Source: Auriscalpium vulgare
Lineage: Eukaryota > Basidiomycota > Agaricomycetes > Russulales > Auriscalpiaceae
NCBI GenBank assembly: GCA_019915015.1
Contig: JAHBBC010000030.1
Location: 186,001-250,000 of the forward strand
Direction of reading: 5' to 3'
Length of the DNA: 64,000 nucleotides
Below are positions 20,516-33,018 of the stretch, in pieces (the first letter of the stretch is position 1; each line of letters starts with the position of its first letter). The notes below the pieces were generated by a model that made no database searches, had not been told where the DNA came from, and saw nothing but the letters and a program-made list of their open reading frames with translations. The translations under genes were made by a program, and so were the position numbers.

Positions 20516-23500
20516 ATGCCCTCGTTTTTGTCGAAAGTCTTTGGACGTAAAAAGGCCGACGACAAGGAGCCATCCAACAAGCGCGCCTCCGCCGGCTCTC
20601 TGCTCGAGGGCAAGTTCGAGGCCGTACCGACCAATGTGTCCCCATCAGTGACCGAATTTCCCGACCAGCATGCGGCGCTGGCGCGGGCCAAGGAGAAGGC
20701 CAAGGAGAAAGAGAAGGACAGGGAGCCTGGTCTGCCGATCTTCCGCCAGCTATCCCGCCCCAAGTCGCCACCCGTCGGCGCAGAGAAGCGCATTGACGAC
20801 GTGCCCCACCTCTCCCTTCATCTGCCCGTGTCGAAGGAGGAGCGCAGCCGCGCGCTCGACGTCGTGTTCGAGGCAGACCCTGACGCGTTTCCCGTTCTCG
20901 ATGACGCCGTCATCGGCGACCGGCGGCTTAGCGCGCCTGAGGCTTTAGTTCTCATTCGCGCCTGCTCGCAGATCATCGTCGAGCGAGGTGCGTCGCGGCC
21001 TCTTTGGAATCATACATCCACTGACTCTTTTGTTCAGGCCTCGAGACGCTCGGCATCATGCATCCGCACTGGTACTCTGCCACGCCGGATGTGCAGCGCA
21101 AGCTCATATCTCTTTACATCCACTCCGTGACGTCCAGCACCCCAGCGACCACGCAGCCCAGCCCGCCGACGGCCGCTTTTCTATCTGCGCTCACCTACAC
21201 GCGCTCCCCGTACGATGTTGCCGCCGTTTTCCGCTGGGCCCTGCGCCACCTGCAGCTCGAGGGCAGCAGCTTTGGCAAGGGCGTGGCAGAATGGGCTTGG
21301 TATGACACGTTCGCGACCGCGGAGCGGACGGGCAGTTATCCGCCGAAGGCGTTCTCGGAGTCACTGCTGCCACAGTTGCCGCCGGCGCACAGCGAATTAC
21401 TTCTCACCACGCTCGACATCATATCTTCCTTAGCTGCCCATGGTGAGGCCAACGGCTACTCGGGAAGCAGGCTGTCCAAGTTTTTTGGTTTGTGGTTGTT
21501 GACCTCGCAGAGGTCGTCGGACGGCGACGACTGGGACGCGTTCTACACTCGATGGGAGCGCGCTGGGAGAGTTCTGGAGCATCTGTTCTTGGCTCGCATA
21601 AGGTGTGTTGACCTTCTCTCACCTTACTCTCGACTGACGACCTCACAGGGACGAGTCATCTCAACTGCCCAAGCGCCTTACCGACCTTATCGAAAGCTAC
21701 CCCTACACGAAGTACGCCAGCACATCCGACAACGGCCTCCTCCCTCGTCCGCGGTTCTCAACGCGTAGCTACGACGCACTCTTTGTACGCCTGGAAACAG
21801 AGTACACGAGTGTCTCCAAGCCCAAGTCCCACCCGCTTCGCCTCATCGCCGAGGCCCTGCGTTCGATCTTGAACACCGCGGAAGGCGACGTCGTCTCATC
21901 CTGGGAGGGCATCAAGAAAGTCGCGCATGGACCCGAGGAGGAGACGGACGGTGAAAGCGCACCCAGCGTCCCCGTCTTCTCGCACATCTTTACCGACGAG
22001 ACTGTCCGCCTGCTCTCGCTCATCCCTGCGGAGCCCACGGATAAAGCGACGCCTACATTCGCGCTCTTTACGCCGACCTCGCCCACGCGCGACCGTTCTT
22101 TCTCCTTCCCGCTCCCAGAGTCACCGCGCAGCCCCATCTCGAACGGGCACACACAGGTGTCATCCTCCTCCGGCCACGGTGCGCCGAGCCTCACCACCGC
22201 GACTGGCACCGCACCAACTACCGCCTCGCCGGACACTCCGACGGACTGGCTACAGTTCACGAACCAGGGCTTCGCACTCGACTCGGGCCCACGCAATCTC
22301 GCATCCACGCTCTGGGACACGGACGTCGAGGTCACCGCACCCCCTGCGATCCCCATCTCCCGCAAGTCGAGCCGCAAGCGCCGCTCCACGGACCGCAGCC
22401 GCCGCTCGTCTGTCGACAGCCCCGCGATCTCCGCGCCCCTCCCGCCGCCCGCCGCCCTGCCCGTGCCGACGTCGAAGAGCACGGTCGTTGCCCGCATCAA
22501 GCTCGACGAGGCATTCATCGACTTCTGGAGCGATGCGCTGCTCGACCCGCTTGCGGCCGCGTGGCCGCGCTTCGTGATATGCCAACTGCGCGCGATACCC
22601 GAGGCCCAAGGCGCCGCATGGCTCGTGCTCGAGCAACAGTTCGCACGTCCCGCCCCGCCGACGCCACCTGCCGTGGAGCCGAAGTTAGATGCTCCCGAAG
22701 CCCCGACACCGCGGCCCCAGCTGCGCGCGAACACCTCGCGCATCAGCTCGACGTTCTCGTCGACAAAGAAGCGCTTCAGCTTCTTCACGGGTGGCGGGGA
22801 GGCGGATAGCAAGAGCGCGGCGAAGAGTGCCGCGAAGAAGGCGAGCAAGTCGGGCAAGGTGAGCAAAGGGCCGAGGGTGGGGGAGTTGGGGGAGATTCTG
22901 CAGGAGGAAGAGCCGGAGAAGAGGGATGAGAAGGACGTCGCGCGGGCTGGGGCCGTTCTTGCGGCTGTGGGCGGCATCGTTGCGGCGACCGCAGGTGCGC
23001 TGGCTGGTGCCGGTGCCGACGACACGAAGCACGATGCTGAAGCTACAGCTGCGGCGGCGATCCCGCTGCCCGCTGATGAGCCGACTCCTGCAGCCGACTC
23101 CACCGACGCACTCGAAGATGCCAAGCCCCCGACTCAGAACGGCGCTGCCCATGAGGAAGTGGCCGTGGCTGCTGTCCCAGTCGATGTGTCTGGAGCGGCC
23201 CTCCCGCCCGCGCCTGAGTCCGTGGTGACATCTGGGGCCACTCCTGGCCCACAGCTCGCGCTTGCGACCAGTGAGCCCGTCACTGTCGCAGAGGCAACGG
23301 CGAACGTCATTGTCGGCGCACCCGTCGACACCGAATCACCCGATTTGGAAACCGCGCCAGGCCCTTCGCCAGCCGTGGAGCCGCTTGAAGACGACGGGAC
23401 GGAATACCCGCGACCTATCGTCGAGCCGCCGATGGAGGAGCATATCGTGCATACGCCGGCGGAGGAGGCGGACGCGTTTAACGTCGTAGATGGGGAGGCA

Positions 23501-26011
23501 ACAGTGGTTGCGGAGCCTGTCGTTGAGGAGGCATCTGCCGCCGAAGAGCCTGCTCCTGCGCCTGCCTTCGAGGAGTCCGTTGTCGTCGAGGAGGCGGTTG
23601 CATTTGAGGAGCCCGCCGTTGTGGAGGTGCCAGTTGAAGATGCCATGCCCATCGCGGAGGCCCCTGCCGTCGAAGAACCTGCGCCCTTGGAAGAGTCTGC
23701 GCCCCTCGAAGCATCCCCGGTCGTTCAAGAGCTATCTGCTGCTGCGGTGGCGGAGGAAGCCCCGCCTATTGAGGAGCCCACGCCCGTTGTGCCGGTCGTT
23801 GAGGAGGCATCTGCCGCCGAAGAGCCTGTTCCTGCGCCTGCCGTCGAGGAGTCCGTTGGCGTCGAGGAGGCGGCTGCATTTGAGGAGCCCGCCGTTGTGG
23901 AGGTGCCAGTCGAAGATGTCATGCCCATCGCGGAGGCCCCTGCCGTCGAAGAACCTGCGCCCTTGGAAGAGCCTGCGCCCCTCGAAGCATCCCCGGTCGT
24001 TCAAGAGCTACCTGCTACTGCGCTGGCGGAGGAAGCCCCGCCTATTGAGGAGCCCACGCCCGTTGTGCCGGTCGTTGAGGAGGCATCTGCCGCCGAAGAG
24101 CCTGTTCCTGCGCCTGCCGTCGAGGAGTCCGTTGGTGTCGAGGAGGCGGCTGCATTTGAGGAGCCCGCCGTTGTGGAGGTGCCAGTCGAAGATGTCATGC
24201 CCATCGCGGAGGCCCCTGCCGTCGAAGAACCTGCGCCCTTGGAAGAGCCTGCGCCCCTCGGAGCATCCCCGGTCGTTCAAGAGCTACCTGCTACTGCGCT
24301 AGTGGAGGAAGCCCCGCCTATTGAGGAGCCCACGCCCGTCGCCGAGGAGCCCGCACCCGCCCCACTCGAAGAGCTTGCGCCTATCGAAGAGCCTACCCCA
24401 GCCGAGGATCCAGCCGAGGAGCCAGCGTCGGCACTTGTCGAGCCCATCGCTGATGAGGCCGCACCTGTACTTGTGGAGGTGCCGACCCCCTCACCTATTG
24501 ACGTTGAGGTGTTAACTGCACCTATCGAGGAGGCTTCTGCAGTAGAGGAGCCGACGCCTGTGGCTGTGGAGGAACCCGCCCGCGTTGAGGATCCTGCGCC
24601 TGTTGTCGATGACCCCCCCGTCGAAGAGGCTCCGATCGTCGAAGAGGCCCCACTAGTCGAAGAGGTCCCACCAGTCGAAGAGGCACCAGCTGTAGAAGAG
24701 GCTCCAGCAGTAGTAGAGGCTCCAGCCGTCGAGGAAGTTCCTGTCGTCAACACACCAGCAATTGAGCAGCCCGTGCCAGCAGCTGCGGAAGAGCCCGCAG
24801 CTCTGGTCGTTGAGCCTACGCCCGTTGTTGAGGCTGCCGTCGTCGAAGAGCCTGCGCCCGTTGCTGAGGAACTGGGTGCCGTTCAGGGTGTTTCCACCGC
24901 TGAAAAGCTTATTCCTGTCGAAGAACCCCTGCCTGCCGTCGAAATCCCTGCTCTTGTTGATGAGCTCACCCCTGGCGAAGAATCTGCGCTTGTCGAGGAG
25001 CCAACTACTGTCGCCGAACCTGAAGGGCCCGCATTCGCTCCTGTCGAGGAGGCTGTTCCCGCAGCTGTCGATGAGCCTGCACCCGTCGAAGAAGCTCCTG
25101 CCCATGCCATCGAGGAGACTCTTACTGCCATCGAGGAACACTCACATGTTGAAGCACCGGCCCTGCCTCTTGAGAAGCCTATTTCCGTTGAAGAGGCTGC
25201 TGTCGAAGAGTCTGCGCATACTGAAGAGCTCACACCTGTCGACGAGTCCGTTCCCGCATCCACAGATAAACAGGTGCCTACGCACGTGGAAGTGTCCGCT
25301 CTTGAAGAGTCTGCGGCGCCCCCTATTGAAGAGCCCACACTCGTCGAGGAATCCACTCCCATCGAAAATCCGAAGCGCGTCGAGGAGCCGGCTTCTACGC
25401 CCGTTGAGGAGCCAACTCCCGCGCCCGTCGAGGAGCCGATGCCTGGCGAAGAACCTGTCGAGGAGCTTGCCCCAGTGCTCGTTTCGGAGCCCACACCTGC
25501 GCCTGAACAGCCTGCTGCTCGAGAGCTTGTTCATGTCGAGGAAGTCCCTGCTGCTGAGGCTGCTTTCATCGAGGAGGCCCCAGCACCTGCAGCACCCGAT
25601 CCTGTCGCAGCAACCTCAGGCAAGTCTTACAGACCCTATTATTCATACCAGTAACTGACGAGTCTCAGAAGTGCATGCGTCGGAAGAGCCTGAGATGACT
25701 CCTGCGCCATCTGAGCCTGAGCCCGTTGTTGAGCCTCGGTCAACTGTCGTGGTTCCCGATCCTGACGTTGCGGAGGCACCAGTTGATGTCACGCCCCCGA
25801 AACCTGAGCCTGTGGTTGAACCTCCAAAGGAACCCGAGGCACCAGGGCCTGAACATCACACAGTTCCATATGAGCACGCTGTCAAGCCCGACAACGGTGA
25901 GCACCGCGATAGGGCTTTTCACTTACGCCGACTGCTGATGACTGTCGAACAGGACACGCGCATCTTGAAGAGACTGCCGCCGAGAAATCCGCTGCAGAGT
26001 CGGACGCGTAG
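20516..26011 (+). CDS. Msb1/Mug8-type morphogenesis protein with long acidic Pro/Val/Ala tail
   Basis: Resembles fungal Msb1/Mug8 (DUF1708) proteins, which act in polarised growth with Rho/Cdc42 signalling at bud or hyphal tips. Exons: 20516-20987, 21038-21602, 21649-25619, 25669-25896, 25953-26011, giving 1764 residues. The N-terminus MPSFLSKVFGRKK and the region from about residue 100 to 430 (HLSLHLPVSKEER, ALRHLQLEGSSFGKGVAEWAW, SYDALFVRLETEYTSVSKP) form the family domain. A Ser/Pro-rich linker follows. The C-terminal half is a low-complexity run of Glu-Glu-Pro, Pro-Val-Val-Glu and Ala units including three nearly identical 92-residue repeats. The 25620-25668 intron has a GC donor (GCAAGT) with a good CTGAC branch site; if not spliced the protein would stop at 25654. 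Far longer than yeast Msb1 because of the tail. Confidence 0.8.
23519..24346 (+). repeat. 276-bp coding repeat, three copies
   Basis: Units start at 23519, 23795 and 24071, each beginning GTCGTTGAGGAGGCATCT. Copies 2 and 3 are almost identical; copy 1 is more diverged. The period is 92 codons, so copy changes keep the reading frame of the Msb1-like tail. Confidence 0.92.
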
Positions 26012-27806
26012 ACCGTCAGTCATTATATTCTATACCCGTCCCCGTCCCCTTCCACGCATTCGCCATTTACAGAGTATTACCATATACCCTGACCACTTCC
26101 CTTGATTTACCAGCCCGTCTACCTATTCTACGTTTCCACCTGCATACTCTCTGCAAACTCATACCACTCATTCGACCCGCGCTTCCGCATATGTTCAAGT
26201 TCTCTATCTGGTGCATTATTTAACTTTACTTTGTTCGCCACTACGACAATTTCCCGCGAAGCTTGTGTCGTCCTTCGCATGTATATGGGTGTGAATCATA
26301 GGAGGATAATCCTGCTAGACCCCAGGTCACTTGACAGGTATGAATTGACACAAGAGCTACATAGTACAGTACTGGAAGGGTAAAACCTGTAAATAACCGC
26401 GGGTACGACGTTACTATATGAAAGGCGTCAGCTATGCTCGGATGTCACTGCCATAGACGGCTAAGGCCCACAATCTTTTACCAATTAATACATTTCCATG
26501 GTTGGGCATTCCTGCGGGAGAGTATATGTTAGAACCGACTCATACGCTCAGCAAGGGTGGCTTACATGGACACCTCAACATATAACACACCCTGAGAGCC
26601 ACCGAATACGTTCAGAGTCAACTTCCGCATTGTCTTGGACAACCCCTGCTGCCAACGATGCGGAGAGGGAAGCGACGTAGTTCATGTAAATAATTTCGGC
26701 GACGAAGGCATCCATTGCGATGAGGTGGGAGTTCGTGGGGTGTATTGTATTTTTATGACTTGCAGAACATCTTTTATACCTCTAGCTCTGCCGACGTGAC
26801 TAGTACTATACAATTATTGAGTGGAGATGCAGCTACGGTCTTCTCTGATCAAACGACTCCGTACCTGCTGTAACTGTGTCATCCCAAAATGGATCGACGA
26901 TGGACTTTTCGGCACACGAGGACTAGTAGTTAGCTGTTGGGCGATGCCCTCTGAGGCTGGCCGCGGACTTCTCGGTTGCCAATTCAGCGGTACAACAGCA
27001 GGGTGTCTGGAGGCAAAACCGTGCCAAAGACGGCTGCATAGTTACCTGCCTGGCCTGAGGGTCGCCAGTCAAGCTCCGAGGGACAATGACTGCGTGAGCG
27101 CTAGCTTTGGTTGCCAGTGGGTTCACCGGCGACGCAGTGACGGAGAGGACCCCGATCAGAGCGTCCTCCGTCTCAGCATTGTGTCTGTACAACACGTTCA
27201 ATAATTAAAGACAGCGCCCGCAAAGCGTTTTTGTGTAATGACGTGGGCGCCGTTGATACATCAGACCCGGAGCGTCCGTGATGGTGTCTGAGCGCACAAA
27301 CCTCTACGGCCGGCGGGTGCGATGGGCAGCGAGATTTCAGTTGCCGGGCAGGCCGAGTTACAGGCAGCAACGCCAAGATCAGTCCGGTGGGATTTGAGGC
27401 ATTTGCAGCAGAGCGATTCCAGCACAAGCGGACACGAAGAGCGGTCGAAGAGAGTGAGAGCAATGATCAAAACTAAGAAGCGCCCAAAAGACTTGTAGTG
27501 CAAGCCCACACTGCATCATTAGACTGACAGTCCAGCATCGATGTCCTTGCAAAGGTAACTTCTGGCAGTACATACTAGTGCCGGGGATCCAGTGAGTAGA
27601 GCTGGTGGCCGACGCCCAAACATCGACAAACATGCGCCTCGACTTCGGTGGACTCCGAATTGGCGCGTCGCCGCCCCTTCGCTGCCACCGACGTCGACGA
27701 CCGACCGTCAGCGGCGACGGCCCCGATTCATCTTCACGACGTATCTTACCCTGCGAGCCAGCCAGGCTCGCTCTTATACGATCAACGGGAGCATCCGGAA
27801 TCCCAC
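26012..27806. other. intergenic region
   Basis: Nearly 1.8 kb between the Msb1-like and CNOT11-like genes. Short unrelated open frames only. The first exon of the CNOT11-like gene may begin in its last 180 bases (an ATG at 27632 in another frame could be joined by splicing). Confidence 0.45.
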
Positions 27807-29393
27807 ATGCAAACCGCGGCTTACCCACCACCTTCGCTGCCGTCCCAGGCGCACAGCGATCCGGTCCGCTCCTCGGTCGGTCACCTGCTGGCTAGAGCAT
27901 ACGCGCTGCCCTGCTCGACCGCTGCGCAGGCCTTCGCCCAGCTGGTCCAGTCGACCGCGCGCTTTCAGCTGGCCTTGGACGCGCTCCTTCCCCTTCTCGA
28001 CTCGTCTCGCTCCGAGGTGCGCTCTTATCTCTCCTTCACGTTTATTTACGTGTTTTACAACGGGTCTTGCAGCTCTCGCAACGCATACTTGTTTCTTACA
28101 TATTGTACTCCCTGTATGCACCCCATCCGATCGCGATTAATCCTTTCAAGTCTGTCCTCTTCGAAACATTCATAAAGGAGCGCGATGACGCGCTGCAGCT
28201 CGCCAAGGCTAACGCCGCAAGTCAGAATGAACCATTAGTCTGGGTCCTGTGGAAGATCCTCAAGGGCGATGGCAGAGATGTGAGTAGCCTGATCACTATA
28301 CTCGATCTGCTGATAATCAAGCTACCAGATTGGCCCGTATTCTCCGAGTACTTTGGCGCGTTCGCCTTTGCCACCCAAGCTCAGAGCCTCGAATCTGTTT
28401 CTGGATGAGGAAAATCAGGCCGAGAAAGCCACCTTCGACCCGTACGCGCTACCCCTTCATCGATCAATTACATTGACCGACCTCGCTACAGGTTCAGGGA
28501 CGATCATCCAGACAGAGCGGCCCAGTCTCGGACCCCCTCCTCCGATGTGGATAAGCGTTCTTCAATAGACTGGACGCCTCTCGATCAAAGAAATCCCGCG
28601 ACCTCAGAAGCGGATGAGAGGATGCAAATACTTTCGCAAGGAATGTCTCTCTTACTCGCTGCGCGGGAACGCGTGCTCACGCTCTCGGAGCAACGGGTAC
28701 GCTAAACTACTTTGGACGCACCAACGCAGCTCATCTTTTCGTCAGACTTTGATACCTCTCATCTCGCAACTGACGAATCCTGCTATCATAACTTCATTGG
28801 ACCTCTCTCCAATAATCGCACACAACTCGACACTCGCTCATCCTCTCCTCGCATCTATTCTTACTATCCCGCCATCGATTGAAAACCCCTTGGGTGCGAC
28901 GGTCTATCTTGACATGCTTGCGGACCTTCCGCCAACTCTGCCAACTTTTGACCTGCTCGGTCGCCTTCTTCGTGATGCGACGCCCGTGGCCGACTATCTG
29001 ACCGGCGGCAAGGTCGCAATAGCAGATTTGGTACGAACCGATGTTCTAGGGCGCTTTATCCAGCAGAGCGTGCGTTGGCTAGACCATGCCGGCCAGGAAG
29101 AAAGACAGGGTCTGGTCAGCGATGATCGCTTTGCTAAGGGTGTGCAGAATGTCAGTGTCCCCGATTCACATCTGAGAAACCAATACTCACCTGCTCCACT
29201 CATGCACCTGAATCCCGTGACGCACCTTTGCATCGGACAGCTCTGCCGCTTTTACCACTCCTTGCTGAAGCTCAATATCGTCGATGCCGCATCCGACGCT
29301 GACTCTGCCGAGATGGCCCACTTCGCGCTGCGCAATGCGCGCTTCGAGGAGGCGAATGCACTCTATCGCGCACTCGCCGCCGGCAAGTTCTAA
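27807..29393 (+). CDS. CCR4-NOT complex subunit 11 (CNOT11-like)
   Basis: CNOT11 is a subunit of the CCR4-NOT deadenylase, which shortens mRNA poly(A) tails. The N-terminal helical part reads RAYALPCSTAAQAFAQLVQ and then, across an intron, ILVSYILYSLYAPHPIAINP followed by FKSVLFETFIKERDDA and PLVWVLWKILKGDG, close to the animal CNOT11 pattern. The middle has a Pro-rich LARSPLPPKLR block. The C-terminal part reads TVYLDMLADLPPTLPTFDLL, DVLGRFIQQSVRWLD, LCRFYHSLLKLNIVD and RFEEANALYRALAAGKF, matching the family's end. At least six introns are traced, one with an exon ending FDP joined to FRDDHPDR. The start is uncertain: 27807 is the first ATG in frame, but an open frame extends upstream. Confidence 0.8.
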
Positions 29394-30641
29394 TTGTACA
29401 CTGATGCTCACCCCACGCTCCTGCCACGACCCATTCAACGATACATACTCATTCATGTTTAACTTAAGTCAACAGCACTTTTACTTATGACTGATTTCCG
29501 TCATCGCTGTCGTGTTTAGATCATCTGCGACAGCGTTCATGTTCCGTGTCGAGCACGGGAGGACTCTGTGTGTTACGTCTTTATTCTCGCGATCGCCTTG
29601 CTTGTATGTTACTTAGGCTATGTTACATTTTCTCCTGTCATCATTATGCCTCCATGCTTTCACCTAAGGCCCCATGCATGCATGGGAGGCGAGGACACGG
29701 TTGTCCACCTGATGGCCGCCGTCTGGTCGACCGCCTCGACCGCCTTCTCCGCATCTGTCTACTCAGAAACCTCTCGCAACATCGCCGAGCCTACCAATCT
29801 GCTTCTCTCAAGATCATCGTGACCACATCAGACATGGCCAACCCTACCAGCTACGTTCCTAGGCTCTCCATTTGCTAATGCGGCATACATCTGCGGGGCT
29901 TTCGCCACACGACCTCTCTAGTCATTGCTCGGGCGGAGTCGAACTTCACCGAGGGCAATGGTAAGGCGAGTTCCACTCCCTTCCCGTTCCTCATGACTCG
30001 TTGATGTAGTTGCCGGCTTCCCAGGGCGTGTCATGCACCCTTTGAAGCAAACACCATGGCGTCCTCGCCCAGCATCGGCCGACGGCACTGCCCTTAAAGC
30101 ATACGTTGGTTCTTGTTTGGTTGTGATGCAGGGCACGGGTGGTCTTGGACATCGGCTTGACTGCTGGCCGAGCTGTTGAAGCCGACGGACCTTGCTCGAC
30201 TGGACGTTGTAAATGGCAAGTCAGTGTCCTCGATGCAGCACTCTCTCCTGCCTTGGAAGATTGGCTTATTCATACTGACTGGTTCTGGCCCTTTGTGGCG
30301 TGAGTTTGTTCATCTTGGGACGACGAATACAACCCGCCCGCCCGCTCACGATATGCTCATGCTGTAACAGCCATCGGACGACTCGCGGCGACGTCATTAT
30401 TCTGTCTTTTGCGCACGGAGTTCGGCCGCCGAAGTCAGCAGCATTCGCGTCAGTCGCGGTCGCATGAGAGTCGATGGGCTGTCTTTGGACACTGCAACCA
30501 GCTAGGCGAGTCATGCCAAGTGCTTCGTCCGGGCGAACAACTGTCTGGTGGGCTATACATATAGGCAGAGGCCACAGACATCAGTCAACACCCACTCGCC
30601 TTGCCTCTCGTCGGACTCTTTGATCACATAACAATCTCAAG
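29394..30641. other. intergenic region
   Basis: About 1.25 kb with no gene recognised. The last 100 bases hold the promoter of the next P450, with a TATA-like CTATACATATA near 30554. Confidence 0.45.
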
Positions 30642-33018
30642 ATGCTAACGCAAGATTCTATCTGCGTCGTTCTGCGCGGCGCGATGCTCGTATGCGGTGT
30701 GACCGCCCTCGCGGGCCTGGTTACTGCGTTGCTCGTGTTCGTACATCATCGCGTCAGGCAGCTGCCACTGCGCAAGCTCAATGGGCCTCCTAGCCCATCA
30801 CTATGGCTCGGTATGTACTCTCGCCGCTCTTGTTGAACGAAGCTGAATACAGTTGTCTCAGGTCACTACCGACAGATGTTCAATCCCGCTTCACCGAAAT
30901 TCCACGATTACTTCAGCAAGACCTATGGTACAGTTGCCAGACTCTACGCTTTCCTTGGTGTACGACGTTTCTCCCTTCCGGGAAATTCTTGAACTGATTC
31001 ATATGAAATCTGTAGGACACGCAGCTCTTGATCTCCGATACGAGGGCGTGCCACCACATCCTCGTGAAAGACGCCGAATTCTTCGAGCAGCCCGCATATG
31101 TCACGGAGTAGGCAGCGTCAACCACCTTTGGTCATGCGCGCATGCTTAGTCTTGCTGCGTCTATAGGGCGAATCGGCACTCCTTTGGCCCAAGTATTCTG
31201 GCCACACATGGTATTCACTATATCGCTGCAGATCCAGCCTGCAATTTGGCTCACGATTCGTGTCTCTAGGAGCACAGCACCGCAGACAGCGCAAGCAGCT
31301 CACGCCGGCGTTCTCTATCAAGAATATGCGGACGCTCGCGCCTCTCTTCCAGGAGCTAGCTCGCCAGGTCAGTTTCGATGCTGTGTGTAGGCATTCTCTG
31401 AACTGTAGTTTTACAGTGCCGATGCATGATAAGTTCAAAGCTTGATGAAGACCAGGAGATTGATATCCTAGACCCTCTGAACCGCCTCGCCATTGAGCTT
31501 ATCGCTCAGGGTGGCCTTGGATACTCCTTCGGCTCTTTCGACGGGCGCCAGAACGACTTCGGCCGCGCAATGCGGAGTTTTGGGTACGCCGCCGCTGCTC
31601 CTCGCTCTTGATTTTGACACGAATGTGCACAGGCCGACGATTATAAAGCTCGCGGTGTGGCGCTCGTTCCTCCCCGTGATTTCTACGACCGTGCCTGCGA
31701 AGCTCATGCGTTCCATTGCAACCCTTCTGCCATGGAAGACTATGCATACTCTTATGGGAATTTGCGACAGCATATACAAAAATTCGGTCACGTTGTATAA
31801 CGAAAAGAAGAAGATGTTGGAGATGGGCGACGAGGTATTGAAGAGCCATATAACGCATGGGAACGATATCATCAGTGTCCTGCGTGCGTATATCTACTGC
31901 ATCGTCGTTTCAACTGCCCTCACTCTGACAATGCTTGCTTTAGTCAAGTCAAACTTGGATGCGACCGAGTCAAAGCTCCCGGACGAAGAAATCCTGGCGC
32001 AGATGTCGTACGTTGGGTCCCTTCTTTGATTCGTTATGCTTCTAACATAGGACACGAAGCATGCTGATTCTCGCGGCAACCAATACAACGTCGTCGGCAC
32101 TCTCCCGAATTTTGTACACCCTCGCGCAAAATCCAGAGGCCCAGGACCGACTCCGGAGCGAGCTGACGGAAACCCGCGGCGAAGCCGACGAGCCTCTCGA
32201 TTATGACCAACTCGTCGAACTACCGTATCTCGAGGCTGTCTGTCGCGAAACGCTGAGGCTGTAAGTAGCAGATTCCGAAGGGGGTCGCATGACTGATCCT
32301 ATGCATGGCAGCCATCCCCCGGTCAATTTCATCACGCGCGTGTACGTTGAACCGTTGCTCTTACGACTCGCTTTACCTAACCACTTGCGCAGAGCCCAGA
32401 AAGACATCACTATTCCTCTGTCACAGCCGATTACCACAATGGACGGTGACACAGTTTCTACGCTCTACGTCCCCCGCAACACATCCATTTTTGTCAATAT
32501 CTATGGCATGAACCGCGACGCCAACATCTGGGGTCCCGATGCGGACGTGTGGAAACCGGAGCGGTGGCTCGCGCCGCTTCCGGAGAGCGTCCTCGCCGCC
32601 CGCATCCCTGGCGTCTACTCCAACACGTACGCTTGGTTTTTGAGTTGCATATCCCCTTTCGTTGCTAGATCTGACAATATGAAAAGGTTGACTTTCAGTG
32701 GCGGTGGCCGTGCCTGCATGTGCGTTCCTCTGACTACAGCCCCGGCGCTTCCCTGCTGACGACGGCTTCGCTTTCCCAGCGGCTTCAAGTTTTCCCAGTT
32801 GGAGATGAGTAAGTGACACGTCGACTGCTTGAACCGCTGCGTTCTGCGTTGTATCTCTCTGACCGCCTTTCTCCTCCCCAGAAGTCGCTCTCGCGGAGCT
32901 CCTCACGCACTTCCGCTTCTCCCTCTCGAAGCACGAGATCACCTGGAGGTTTGGGGGCTTGATCATCCCGTCCGCTGACGGGGACATCAAGCTGCCCATG
33001 GTTGTGGAGAGGGTTTGA
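30642..33018 (+). CDS. cytochrome P450 monooxygenase (paralogue 2)
   Basis: Starts with a hydrophobic anchor and the hinge LRKLNGPPSPS. Exons can be read through the whole gene without a break. Landmarks: QHRRQRKQLTPAFS (C-helix), LAIELIAQGGLGYSFGSFD, I-helix AATNTTSSALS, K-helix ETLRL followed by a micro-exon HPPVNFITRV, WKPERW, haem loop LTFSGGGRACIGFKFSQLEM, stop at 33016-33018. The I-helix normally has (A/G)Gx(D/E)TT; here the acidic residue is Asn and the Gly is Ala, which may affect oxygen activation. Same intron pattern as the genes at 97 and 34160, so tandem or dispersed duplicates. It probably acts in secondary metabolism or detoxification of plant-derived compounds, which is inference; substrate and CYP family are not assigned. 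Confidence 0.93.

Noticed and set aside
21769..23124. 451-codon open frame on the minus strand
   Set aside because: Antisense shadow of the Msb1-like gene. The plus strand has family homology; the minus frame is an Ala/Ser-rich product of GC-rich codons.
23134..25534. Several long minus- and plus-strand frames in the repeat tail
   Set aside because: Mirror frames of the periodic Glu/Pro repeat; they repeat with the same 276-bp period and have no independent support.
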